Assembly (NCBI GenBank): GCA_034422875.1
Contig: DAOUJI010000045.1
Coordinates: 1 to 37,023 of the forward strand
Direction of reading: 5' to 3'
DNA from: DAOUJI01 sp034422875
GTDB taxonomy: Bacteria; Chloroflexota; Dehalococcoidia; Lucifugimonadales; JAGWBF01
Length of the DNA: 37,023 nt
Part shown: positions 30,023-37,023 of the stretch, piece by piece
Numbering within the stretch: the first letter of the stretch is position 1
Layout of the letters: each line of letters opens with the position of its first letter
Notes under the pieces: generated by a model
Told to the model about the DNA's origin: nothing
Databases searched by the model: none
Seen by the model: the letters and a program-made list of their open reading frames with translations, nothing else
Position numbers and translations under genes: made by a program

Positions 30023-30861
30023 CCTCTCAAAAAGTCCTTTAGATGGATGTCGTACGCCCGGCGGACCGGATGGAGATAGAGCTGGGTAAACATTGAATAC
30101 CGAGCAAGTAAAAGGGCTTCCGCTGAATGGAGGCCGCCAGATTCGATCCCCAACGTTGGCTCTTCAGAGACGTCGCTTTTCGGAAGAATGCGCAATGTGT
30201 CAACTAGTCGGTGGTGGTCGAACCTTCCATATTGGACACCTGTGTGGAGCGAGTCACGGAGCAAGTAATCCATACGGTCCACCCCAAAAGCATCACCTAC
30301 GATTATTTCCGATAGGATCGCCTCCCAGTTGCTAAACCTTTCGTTAGGCAATTCCTTAGGGCCAACAGCGAGCTTGATGATGTCTTCCGCCCTCAGTGGA
30401 GGCGTGATTCCACTCCAAATTTCTCGCATTTCCACGCTGCGTATCAGCTCTGCCGTCAACGTCTCATGGGTCCATCCTTCTGGGAGCAACTCATCCTCTG
30501 CTGCGTGAGAAAAGGGAAGATGCCCGATGTCATGGCATAGCGCCGCCATTCTAATGACCCGACGCCAGTATCTCCTCTGGTCCTCGTTGGAGACTTCAGG
30601 GACCAATTCATGAATCGTTTCATGCACTCGATCGTTACGGGTTATGACGTCGAATACTCGGGACGCGAGTTCCATGACTCCCAGGGCATGCTCGAACCTC
30701 TTGTGGGTGGCGCCTGGATAGACCATGTACTCCATCGCCAGTTGGTGAATGTTCCTGAGTCGTTGCACGGGGCGAGAATCCAATACACGTCTCTCGGCGG
30801 CATCAAGCTGAATGAACACATGTATAGGATCCCTGATTTCGTGATAGAGCTTCGTGGTCAT
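29968..30861 (-). CDS. HD-domain phosphohydrolase (YwfO / dGTPase-like), N-terminal part ending at a frameshift
   Basis: 297 residues as read. RFEHALGVME (His58), CHDIGHLPFSH (His110-Asp111) and GDAFGVDRMDYLLRDS (Asp195) supply the metal-binding H...HD...D set of HD hydrolases, which remove phosphates from nucleotides such as dNTPs. IRDPIHVFIQLDAAERRVLDSRPVQRLRNIHQ is the typical start of the dGTPase/YwfO branch. After Pro283 the frame runs into 14 unrelated residues and stops, while the -1 frame continues the expected sequence. A single missing G in CCGGAGG (30011-30015) would restore about 440 residues, the YwfO length. It could be a mutation, a sequencing error or programmed frameshifting; the HD catalytic part itself is intact. 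Confidence 0.8.
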   Translation of the reverse strand: MTTKLYHEIRDPIHVFIQLDAAERRVLDSRPVQRLRNIHQLAMEYMVYPGATHKRFEHALGVMELASRVFDVITRNDRVHETIHELVPEVSNEDQRRYWRRVIRMAALCHDIGHLPFSHAAEDELLPEGWTHETLTAELIRSVEMREIWSGITPPLRAEDIIKLAVGPKELPNERFSNWEAILSEIIVGDAFGVDRMDYLLRDSLHTGVQYGRFDHHRLVDTLRILPKSDVSEEPTLGIESGGLHSAEALLLARYSMFTQLYLHPVRRAYDIHLKDFLRGWLPEAKFPTLMWMNFFQ

Positions 30862-30881
30862 ACTTCAGGACATCGTGGATG

Positions 30882-30909
30882 CGAGTCATGAGTCGACGTT
30901 AGTGACTCG
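30882..30909. repeat. Inverted repeat CGAGTCA-14-TGACTCG upstream of the HD gene
   Basis: Perfect 7-bp arms in the 110-base gap between purF and the HD gene, between the proposed promoter and the start codon. It could be a repressor site or an RNA hairpin in the leader. Confidence 0.4.
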
Positions 30910-30930
30910 TCACCACGAGGAGCACCGCTC

Positions 30931-30961
30931 ATAGTACGGCACTGTAGGCGGCTGCGGTCAA
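30931..30961 (-). promoter_or_regulatory. Weak candidate promoter of the HD-YwgA cassette
   Basis: On the minus strand TTGACC (30961-30956), a 19-base spacer and TACTAT (30936-30931, 4 of 6). The spacing is long, so read-through from purF is an alternative. Confidence 0.3.
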
Positions 30962-30971
30962 GAAGCCTATG

Positions 30972-32414
30972 TCAGCCCAGTTGTTCCAGGGCCAGCTTGT
31001 CCATCTCCAGTTGTATGGGGATGGGGTAGTTGCCCGTGAAGCAGGCGTCGCAGAAGCCGCCCTTGGAGCCTCCGACGGCCTTGAGCAGTCCCGCTACGCT
31101 CAGGTAGCCCAGGGAGTCGGCCTCGACGAACTCACGGATGCCTTCCATGTCTTTGTTGGCGGCTATCAACTCAGCCTTGGTGGCCATGTCCACTCCCAGG
31201 TGGCAGGGGTGGCGGATGGGCGGAGCGCACACACGCATGTGCACCTCGGTGGCCCCGGCTCTTCGCAGCAAGCTAACGACATGAGGCGTCGTTGTCCCAC
31301 GAACGATGCTGTCGTCCACCAGCACGACTCGTTTGCCTTCGATGACACCGGACAGAGGATTGAACTTGACCCGGACTCCCAAGTCCCGCAATCGCTGGTC
31401 GGGTTCGATGAAGGTCCGGCCCACATAGCGGTTCTTGATGAGGCCGTCGCTATAGGGTATCCCCGATTCCTGGGAGAATCCCACTGCTGCGGCAGTAGCC
31501 GAATCCGGGACGCCGATCACCAGGTCTGCATCGACAGGGTGTTCCCTGGCCAGCTGGGCGCCCATAGCCCTCCGTGTGCTGTACACAAGCTGGTCGTCCA
31601 GTACGCTGTCCGGTCTTGCGAAGTAGATGAGCTCGAATACACACAGGGCCCTGCGGTTGCTGGTCCCTGGCCATTTGTAGAAGCGGACTCCGTTTTCGTC
31701 AACGATGGCGGCCTCTCCCGGCTCCAACTCCCTCTCCAGGGACGCGCCAAGGTGGTCAAGGGCGCAGGACTCCGACGCGACGACCCAGCCCTGTCCGAGA
31801 CTTCCGATGCACATGGGACGGACTCCAAGCGGGTCACGGAAACCCATCAACGTGCCCTTGGTGAGAGCCACTGTCGAAAAGGCGCCGTGCAGATTCCTCA
31901 TGCAATGTCCAATACGTTCTTCCCACGAAGAGCCGGGAGCATTGGCCAGGAGGTTGGCCATTACCTCAGAGTCAGTGGATGACTTGAAAGTGCAACCCCA
32001 CTCCTCCCTCAACTCTATTTGGAGTTCCAGAGCATTCACCACGTTGCCGTTGTGTCCTAACGCCAACTCTCCGTGGATGCCGTCCACAACAAAAGGCTGG
32101 GCGTTGGCGGCTCGGCTGGAGCCGGTGGTGGAGTAACGGGTGTGGCCGATGGCCATCCGGCCATGGAGGTTCTTCAGTTCTTCTTCACGGAAAATCTGGG
32201 TGACAAGCCCCATGTCGGTGTAGCATTGAATGCCCTGACCGTTGTAAGAGGCAATCCCGGCGCTTTCCTGTCCGCGGTGCTGGAGGGCGAAGAGGCCGAA
32301 AAAAGCAAGGCGGCTGGCGTCTCCGCTAGGTGCGTATACCCCGACCACCCCGCACTCTTCACGAGGGCGGTCAGATGGGGGCACCGCCTGGTGGGACCCA
32401 GCCCTGCCACTCAC
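30972..32414 (-). CDS. purF: Amidophosphoribosyltransferase
   Basis: 480 residues. It makes phosphoribosylamine from PRPP and glutamine, the first committed step of purine synthesis. A propeptide of about 20 residues precedes Cys21 (REECGVVGVYA), the N-terminal nucleophile of the glutaminase after cleavage. VVLVDDSIVRGTT near 363 is the PRPP loop. Cysteines in LCVFELIYFARPDS, RHPCHLGVDM and GFCDACFTGNYP sit where the Bacillus-type enzyme binds an oxygen-sensitive [4Fe-4S] cluster. The start is GTG; no ribosome site precedes it and the promoter predicts transcription starting at or next to it, so the mRNA may be leaderless. Confidence 0.97.
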   Translation of the reverse strand: MSGRAGSHQAVPPSDRPREECGVVGVYAPSGDASRLAFFGLFALQHRGQESAGIASYNGQGIQCYTDMGLVTQIFREEELKNLHGRMAIGHTRYSTTGSSRAANAQPFVVDGIHGELALGHNGNVVNALELQIELREEWGCTFKSSTDSEVMANLLANAPGSSWEERIGHCMRNLHGAFSTVALTKGTLMGFRDPLGVRPMCIGSLGQGWVVASESCALDHLGASLERELEPGEAAIVDENGVRFYKWPGTSNRRALCVFELIYFARPDSVLDDQLVYSTRRAMGAQLAREHPVDADLVIGVPDSATAAAVGFSQESGIPYSDGLIKNRYVGRTFIEPDQRLRDLGVRVKFNPLSGVIEGKRVVLVDDSIVRGTTTPHVVSLLRRAGATEVHMRVCAPPIRHPCHLGVDMATKAELIAANKDMEGIREFVEADSLGYLSVAGLLKAVGGSKGGFCDACFTGNYPIPIQLEMDKLALEQLG

Positions 32415-32420
32415 AATGCG

Positions 32421-32451
32421 ATTTTACACCTACTCCGAAAGCGTATGTCAA
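32421..32451 (-). promoter_or_regulatory. Promoter of purF, predicted start at the GTG codon
   Basis: On the minus strand a perfect TTGACA (32451-32446), 19-base spacer, TAAAAT (32426-32421, 5 of 6). The expected start, 6-8 bases after the -10, falls on the purF GTG at 32414. Confidence 0.55.
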
Positions 32452-32500
32452 GGCGGATGCCATGTCATTGGCCCGGCTCCGCCTGTTCACTCAGTCAGGT

Positions 32501-33049
32501 TTACTCGGGAAGCTCGGCTTTCATTCCCGGACGGAGGTCCACCTCAAAGGCGGCCAGGAACTGGCCGACCAGCAGGTAGTGGCCGATGAGTCCGGTCACG
32601 TCCACTGTAAGCAGGACGCCCCAGCGGTCCACCATCGAGTTGTAGGTCGCATCAGTTACCTTGTGGTCTCTAAGCAGCTCCTGGGTGTAGCGGACCAGAA
32701 GCTCCTCGTCTCCGCTGAGACCCTGGGGGGCTGTGCCCTTCGCTATCGCCTGTATGGTGTCCTCGGACACTCCGGCTTTCCGGGCCAGCTCTGCGTGGGC
32801 GCTGAACTCGTACTGGGACTTTATCTCCGCAGCCGTGGCGCAGATGACCACCTCCTTGAGGGAGTTGGGCATGTCCATCATGAACCGCACGTAGTGGCCG
32901 GTTGCGGCGGCCCTGGCGGCCAGTTCAGGGCTATGGAGCAGCACTCCAAAGGGGCCTCGGACTCCGCCTCGGCTGGCTTCGATTTCGTCGTAATACTTCT
33001 GGTGCTCCGGGCTGAGGTCGTCCCGCTCCAGGTTGGGCAACCGTGCCAT
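32501..33049 (-). CDS. Carboxymuconolactone decarboxylase-family protein, without the peroxidase cysteines
   Basis: 182 residues, all helical. SPEHQKYYDEIEASRGGVRGPFGVLLHSPELAARAAATGHYVRF and EVVICATAAEIKSQYEFSAHAELARKAGVS match the CMD/AhpD-like fold. The CxxC of AhpD peroxidase is absent (only one Cys), while the His in FSAHAELARKAG is kept, so it is closer to the decarboxylase or unknown subgroup. GGAGG lies 6-7 bases before the ATG. It follows the IMPase-family gene by 62 bases and probably shares its transcript. Substrate unknown. Confidence 0.88.
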   Translation of the reverse strand: MARLPNLERDDLSPEHQKYYDEIEASRGGVRGPFGVLLHSPELAARAAATGHYVRFMMDMPNSLKEVVICATAAEIKSQYEFSAHAELARKAGVSEDTIQAIAKGTAPQGLSGDEELLVRYTQELLRDHKVTDATYNSMVDRWGVLLTVDVTGLIGHYLLVGQFLAAFEVDLRPGMKAELPE

Positions 33050-33111
33050 ATCTAACCTCCGCGTCCTTGTATTCTGTCCGGCTTGAGTCTTGGGTCATCG
33101 GTGGGGCTGAG

Positions 33112-33921
33112 TCATTGCCTCCACGCCAGGCCCTCCGTCGCCTGCAGGAATGCGTCCATGATGGGCGGACTGGCCGCGATTACGCTGGGGCCTTCATAAG
33201 TCGTAGGGTTGCCATGCCGGTCTCTAAGGACTCCGCCTGCCTCCGATACCAGCAGCTCACCAGCCGCCAAGTCCCATTGGGAGAGACGGCGATGAAAATA
33301 GAGGTCCAGGCGTCCACACGCAGCGTAGGCCAGCCCCAACGTGCTGCATCCCATCAGGCGCACGCTCTGGACCTGGGTCCAGATTCTCGATACGATTTCC
33401 AGGGCAGTGAGGCCGTCCGGGTCGGTAGCGCCTATGTCGAACCCCAGCAGGCAGCCGTCCAATCCTGTCTTGTTGGATACGGAGATGGGTTCTCCGTTTA
33501 GGTGCGCTCCAGCGCCTCTCTCCGCCGTGAATATCTCCCCCCTTATGGGGTCGTAGACCACTCCGGCCGCAATGCTCGAGCGGTCCGCCAGGCCAATGGA
33601 CACGCCGACGTGAGGGATGCCCATGACATAGTTACGGGTGCCGTCGATGGGGTCTATTATCCACCTGTATTCGGCGTCGGGGTTCACCGGTTCCGACTCC
33701 TCCGATATGACACCGAACTCCGGGTACTCCTTAAGCAGGAAGTCCATTGCCGCCTTCTCGGCCGCCAGGTCCACGTTGGTCACCGGGTCATAAACACCCT
33801 TGAACCGCACGTCTTTCTGGGAGTAGAAGCAGTCTTTGACGATATCTCCGGCTCTAAGGGCAGCGTCCAGCGCCACGGCAAGGGCGCCTGCGCCCGTGGA
33901 CGAAACCGGAATCTGGCTCAT
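33112..33921 (-). CDS. Inositol monophosphatase-family protein
   Basis: 269 residues. Metal-site motifs are present in order: Glu in VISEESE (71-77), DPIDGTRNY (90-98) and WDLAAGELLVSEAGG (216-230). These Mg-dependent phosphatases act on inositol phosphates, 3',5'-bisphosphonucleotides (CysQ) or fructose bisphosphate; the motifs do not decide between them. Start at MSQIPVSS, as GGAGGTG precedes that ATG; a longer frame to 33960 adds 13 residues with no support. It is the first gene of a likely unit with the CMD-family protein. Confidence 0.92.
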   Translation of the reverse strand: MSQIPVSSTGAGALAVALDAALRAGDIVKDCFYSQKDVRFKGVYDPVTNVDLAAEKAAMDFLLKEYPEFGVISEESEPVNPDAEYRWIIDPIDGTRNYVMGIPHVGVSIGLADRSSIAAGVVYDPIRGEIFTAERGAGAHLNGEPISVSNKTGLDGCLLGFDIGATDPDGLTALEIVSRIWTQVQSVRLMGCSTLGLAYAACGRLDLYFHRRLSQWDLAAGELLVSEAGGVLRDRHGNPTTYEGPSVIAASPPIMDAFLQATEGLAWRQ

Positions 33922-34191
33922 TGGGCAGCACCTCCGCCACTGAAGCCTGAAAGAAGCCAAGGCAGTCTAGCATACAACTGCCGCCAGTGGGAACGATGGG
34001 ACTAGGCCTTCGGCCTGTCCGGCGCTTCAAGGCGCTCGGTCCCGCATCGATTCCGGTGTGGTTCATAGGAAGCCGCTTTCATAGACTGCGTGACGCTCAC
34101 TGGTCTTCCGTACCTCTGAGACTTGTTCAGATTCAAGTGACGGGCAGGCCGAAACGATGGGCAAATAATATTCGTGAAAGATGAAAATAAT
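33922..34191. other. Divergent intergenic region, no gene seen
   Basis: Part of the 33922-34272 gap between the IMPase-family gene and the solute-binding protein. Several short frames exist on both strands but none has a ribosome site. A GGCGCTTCAAGGCGC-like inverted repeat lies near 34020-34034. The region becomes AT-rich from about 34160 on approach to the promoter. Confidence 0.5.
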
Positions 34192-34221
34192 TTGACACCC
34201 ATTCCGATATTCTGCTATTGT
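34192..34221 (+). promoter_or_regulatory. Promoter of the family 5 solute-binding protein
   Basis: Perfect TTGACA (34192-34197), 18-base spacer, TATTGT (34216-34221, 4 of 6), with an A/T-rich run just upstream (34165-34191) that could act as an UP element. Leader about 45 bases, ending in AGGAGG. Confidence 0.65.
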
Positions 34222-34272
34222 CGGCGAATCTTTAAACCATTTCCCAAGCGATATAGGTTTCAGGAGGACCGT

Positions 34273-36183
34273 ATGGTAAGGACTATGGAACGTCACAAGT
34301 GGAGCCTACTGATCCTCCTGTTTGCGGTGGCCCTCGTTGGCATCGTTGCTTGCGGTGAAGAAGCTACGCCGACCCCTACCTCAGCACCTCCGCCCACTGC
34401 TACTCCGACAACGGCCCCAACCCCCACGGCCGCCGTCGCCCCGACCGCTACATCTGCGGGTCAGGACCAGCAGGTTAGGGTTGATGTCGCGTCGGGGTCC
34501 ATTGGTTACGGAATATCGGGCTTCAAAATCGAAGACTATGGCGAACCTAAATACGGCGGTGTGAACCAGGTCCTGTTCTGTTGTGACATTCGCACCTGGG
34601 ACGCGGCCGTGCCCTGCTGCACGCATTTCGCTGCCCAGCTTGGACCGATGTTCAACACCCTGCTCCAGTTCAACCCATGGACCTTTGACAGGTTTGACAT
34701 CTCCGGGGACGCGGCGGCTAGTTGGGAGCGGTCCAATGCAGACGGCACCATTTGGACTTTCAGTCTGAAGCCTGAAGCGGTCTTCTGGGACGGAACCCCA
34801 GTCACCGCTCAAGACTGGGTATACAGCTTCGATCGTCTCGTGGGGCGGGGAGACAAGGAGGGAGGAGACAGGGAAGTCAAGCAGTTCTTCGGCCCCCACT
34901 TTGACAAGGCGGTCGCCGTAGACGAAAACACGTTGGAAATACACCTGCTTCACCCGTGGGCAGACTTCGTTTCCTTCATGGCAGACGACCATTTCACGGT
35001 GATGAAGCAGTCCCACTATGAAGAACTCGACAGCCAGGCCAACGCCGGAGATGAGACGATATTCGACGTCGAGAACGGCTGGAAAAATATGATGCTCTCG
35101 GGTCCCTTCAAGCCGGTAAGCGTAGAGAGCAACCGGCGGTGGACTCTGGAGGCGAACCCCATCTACTGGAAGAAGGACCCGGAAGGCCGAGACCTCCCCT
35201 ACCTGGATGGCGCAGAGTTCTACACGGTCCGGGGTAAAGACGCGACCCAGGCGGCGTGGGAAGCCGAACAGCTGTGGCAAAACAATGCACAGAACAACGG
35301 CAACATGGACCCGGGGCAACTCTGGGACCTGGTGGAACGTGAAGGCGGAAAGTTTATAGCCTACCCGGTGCCCTGTTGCCCTGGAGGGCTTGCATTCAAC
35401 ACCAGCAAGCCGCCCTTTGACGACGTTCGAGTGCGCAGGGCGATTTCTCTGGCGCTGGACAGGGACAAGTTCAACGACCTGGTCTGGGACGGCAGAGGCA
35501 TATTGGGCACGCCTTGCGGAGCGCCCGGCCACCCTCTGTGCTGGGACGAGGAAAAGCTGAGGTCGCTGCCGGGAATCAGGAAAGTCCCCAACAACAAAGA
35601 CGGGGAGAAACATCCTGATGACATCGCTGAAGCCAAGAGGCTTCTGGAAGAGGCGGGTTACCCGGACGGGTTCGAGACGACCTACATATACAGCGGATCA
35701 GTCAGCGGAAGGGACGAGTTCACTCCTCTCAGCGACGACCTGAAGACGCTGGGAATCGAGCTGTCAGCAACAGTCCTGGACACCGCCGCACGAATCGAGG
35801 CTTTGCAAAACGGGCAGTTTGACATGATTACGTCAGGGACAGGGGCCGGGGTGGTCACACCCGACACCTACCTCAACCGTTACTATCCGCTGGACTCTGA
35901 GAACAACGTGTTTGATTGGACGTACGACGGACCCGAAGACCTTCTCGGTCTAATCGCCCAGCAGTCCCAGGAGATCGACCTGGCTAGCAGGAGGGCCGTG
36001 CTGGACGACATACAGGACATCGTCATAAACAAGGACAGCTACTGGCTGGTCTTGATATTGAGGACCTGGAGCAGGGTGTTCAACACCGAAAAGGTGGCAG
36101 GCCAGATGCCTACCCAAAGCGGCCAGATTGAGAGCCGGCTGGAGCAAATTTGGCTGGTGGACGCCACAGGGACTGGCCGTTAG
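34273..36183 (+). CDS. ABC transporter substrate-binding lipoprotein, family 5 (peptide/nickel, DppA-like)
   Basis: 636 residues from the ATG that follows AGGAGG by 5 bases; a longer open frame from 34174 includes the promoter and is excluded. Lipobox GIVAC puts the lipidated Cys at 27, followed by a Thr/Pro/Ala-rich tether to about 62. GPMFNTLLQFNPWTFDRFDISGDAAASWE, TFSLKPEAVFWDGTPVTAQDWVYSFDRL and DDVRVRRAISLALDRDKF are typical of the family. It binds oligopeptides or other organic ligands outside the cell. Eight cysteines outside the lipobox occur in pairs (103/104, 115/116, 368/369, 415 and 423), unusual for this family. A permease gene on the other strand lies beyond the terminator. Confidence 0.95.
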   Translation: MVRTMERHKWSLLILLFAVALVGIVACGEEATPTPTSAPPPTATPTTAPTPTAAVAPTATSAGQDQQVRVDVASGSIGYGISGFKIEDYGEPKYGGVNQVLFCCDIRTWDAAVPCCTHFAAQLGPMFNTLLQFNPWTFDRFDISGDAAASWERSNADGTIWTFSLKPEAVFWDGTPVTAQDWVYSFDRLVGRGDKEGGDREVKQFFGPHFDKAVAVDENTLEIHLLHPWADFVSFMADDHFTVMKQSHYEELDSQANAGDETIFDVENGWKNMMLSGPFKPVSVESNRRWTLEANPIYWKKDPEGRDLPYLDGAEFYTVRGKDATQAAWEAEQLWQNNAQNNGNMDPGQLWDLVEREGGKFIAYPVPCCPGGLAFNTSKPPFDDVRVRRAISLALDRDKFNDLVWDGRGILGTPCGAPGHPLCWDEEKLRSLPGIRKVPNNKDGEKHPDDIAEAKRLLEEAGYPDGFETTYIYSGSVSGRDEFTPLSDDLKTLGIELSATVLDTAARIEALQNGQFDMITSGTGAGVVTPDTYLNRYYPLDSENNVFDWTYDGPEDLLGLIAQQSQEIDLASRRAVLDDIQDIVINKDSYWLVLILRTWSRVFNTEKVAGQMPTQSGQIESRLEQIWLVDATGTGR

Positions 36184-36203
36184 ATTCAACTTGAAGTGCG
36201 GAC

Positions 36204-36237
36204 AAAAAGGGAGAGGGCCGTAACCCTCTCCCTTTTT
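36204..36237. terminator. Strong bidirectional rho-independent terminator
   Basis: A perfect 14-bp stem (AAAAAGGGAGAGGG / CCCTCTCCCTTTTT) with a 6-base loop CCGTAA. The A and T runs give a U-tract in both directions, serving the binding protein on the plus strand and the permease on the minus strand. Confidence 0.9.
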
Positions 36238-36303
36238 CGTTGGCCCGCATATAGCGCGAAAATAGGCGTGGCCTATCCCTTCTCCACTGGCGGCGGGAGA
36301 AGA

Positions 36304-36327
36304 GCCTGCCCTGAGCTTGCTGAAGGG
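36304..36327. repeat. Dispersed repeat, inverted CCCTTCAGCAAGCTCAGG copy
   Basis: Reads GCCTGCCCTGAGCTTGCTGA on the plus strand; the only inverted copy of this family in the window. Confidence 0.65.
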
Positions 36328-36389
36328 TTGGGATGAGGCGGAAGCGTCCGCCGCGCTCCTGCATCGTCTGGTTTGACGAAATTGGCTTG

Positions 36390-36427
36390 AGATTCCTCAC
36401 TGCGCTCCGCTCCGTTTCGGAATGACA
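36390..36427. repeat. Dispersed element, inverted TCATTCTGA type, diverged
   Basis: GATTCCTCACTGCGCTCCGC followed by GGAATGACA; inverted relative to the copy at 5584-5617. Confidence 0.5.
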
Positions 36428-36509
36428 GTTGAGACGGTGGAGAGTCTTACATTCATATGTGAACGGGCATACAGCCGCCAGGCTTCCTAAGACGACTGTC
36501 GACCTGAGA

Positions 36510-37023
36510 TCAGTTCCTCGTCCCCCTCATTCTGGGATCCCATACATCTCGCAGGGCGTCGCCCATCATGTTGAAGGCGAATACTGCCAGTCCGATCGCT
36601 ATTGAGGGCATGTAGACGAGCTGGGGCTGCTTCCTAAGGAACTCATATGTGCTGCCGCCCATGATTCCACCCCAGGAGGGCACGTGAGGAGGCGGTCCCA
36701 GTCCCAGGAAGCTCAATGAGCTCTCGATGATAATCGCTGCGCCCAGGGTGACCGAGACCAGTATCATGCTTAGGGACAAGCACTGGGGGAGGACATGACG
36801 AATCGCGATTCGCCAGTAGCCGGCTCCCACGGCTTTGGCGGCGGTGACGTAGTCCATAGGAACTATAGATAGAGCTTGGGACCGGATAGCCCGGGTCGTA
36901 GGGGCTATGACCGTAATTGCGATTGCAAGAATTACGTTTTCCAGGGAAGCGCCCAGCGTAGCCCTGATCGCCAGCGCCAGGATCAGGGAGGGGAACGCCA
37001 TCATGGCGTCTATGAATCTCTGT
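36510..37023 (-). CDS. ABC transporter permease, DppC/OppC type (partial, N-terminus beyond the window)
   Basis: About 170 C-terminal residues; the frame is still open at the right edge (RFIDAMMAFPSLILA). AAKAVGAGYWRIAIRHVLPQ is the EAA loop that touches the ATPase, and ESSLSFLGLGPPPHVPSWGGIMGGSTYEF is the family-specific segment of dipeptide/oligopeptide permease C subunits. It has about four visible membrane segments. It likely belongs to an import system with the family 5 binding protein, although the two are convergent and not one operon. The first 100 or so residues are missing. Confidence 0.93.
   Translation of the reverse strand, partial: QRFIDAMMAFPSLILALAIRATLGASLENVILAIAITVIAPTTRAIRSQALSIVPMDYVTAAKAVGAGYWRIAIRHVLPQCLSLSMILVSVTLGAAIIIESSLSFLGLGPPPHVPSWGGIMGGSTYEFLRKQPQLVYMPSIAIGLAVFAFNMMGDALRDVWDPRMRGTRN

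Larger units (their letters stand above)
36238..36509. other. Repeat-containing spacer after the terminator, no gene seen
   Basis: Holds an inverted copy of the CTTCGACAAGCTCAGG repeat (36304-36327) and a diverged inverted copy of the TCATTCTGA element (36390-36427). The remaining sequence shows nothing I can name. Confidence 0.6.

Noticed and set aside
30969..31982. 337-residue plus-strand frame opposite purF
   Set aside because: It is antisense to a certain purF with all motifs, with no family resemblance of its own.
33987..34296. Short frames on both strands between the IMPase-family gene and the binding protein
   Set aside because: No start signals, and the promoter of the binding protein lies within them.
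34381..35613. 410-residue minus-strand frame opposite the family 5 binding protein
   Set aside because: Antisense shadow of a clear lipoprotein gene; no ribosome site or domain.

Overview
The window is GC-rich and carries no rRNA, tRNA or CRISPR array. Its gene content fits a Chloroflexota genome, most likely a SAR202-like or other Dehalococcoidia lineage. The reasons are tandem short-chain dehydrogenases, a luciferase-like flavin monooxygenase, family I CoA-transferases, ABC solute-binding lipoproteins with Thr/Pro-rich linkers, and many dispersed intergenic palindromes. This placement is inference; no marker gene was compared.

Layout. 1-305 is the tail of an IS30-type transposase. 317-5419 is a minus-strand operon of five paralogous SDR oxidoreductases plus one beta-hydroxyacid dehydrogenase, read from a good sigma70-type promoter at 5491-5519. 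5520-6041 is a repeat-filled gap. 6042-8636 holds a VOC protein, an orphan HigA-type antitoxin, an LLM flavin oxidoreductase and a small unknown protein. 8629-11304 holds ffh and a divergent FAD oxidoreductase. 11433-14780 is a CoA-transferase locus with the domain order A, B-A fusion, B. 14784-18592 holds sbcC and a quinone oxidoreductase, with a repeat-rich gap between them. 18876-19945 is a pair of HEPN-like proteins. 20076-23814 holds a beta-carbonic anhydrase, a LivJ-type binding lipoprotein and a sodium:solute symporter. 24142-25178 is a membrane protein plus a ThsB-like TIR protein, with exact 32-bp direct repeats outside the pair. 25348-28850 holds a 54-residue protein, a glycosyltransferase, purH and purM. 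28982-30861 is a YwgA-like protein and a frameshifted HD-domain protein, lying between purM and purF. 30972-33921 holds purF, a carboxymuconolactone-decarboxylase-like protein and an inositol-monophosphatase-family protein. 34273-37023 holds a family 5 solute-binding lipoprotein, a strong bidirectional terminator and the end of a DppC-type permease.

How the genes work together. The metabolic part suggests a heterotroph that oxidises varied organic compounds (SDRs, LLM, FAD oxidase, CoA-transferases) and imports amino acids or peptides. Housekeeping genes (ffh, purF/M/H, sbcC) lie among three AT-richer, differently composed cassettes: the HEPN pair, TIR plus membrane protein, and HD plus YwgA-like. 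Each resembles a small defence or conflict module. The TIR module between direct repeats is the best candidate for an undescribed system. The HEPN and TIR cassettes share a 13-bp promoter core.
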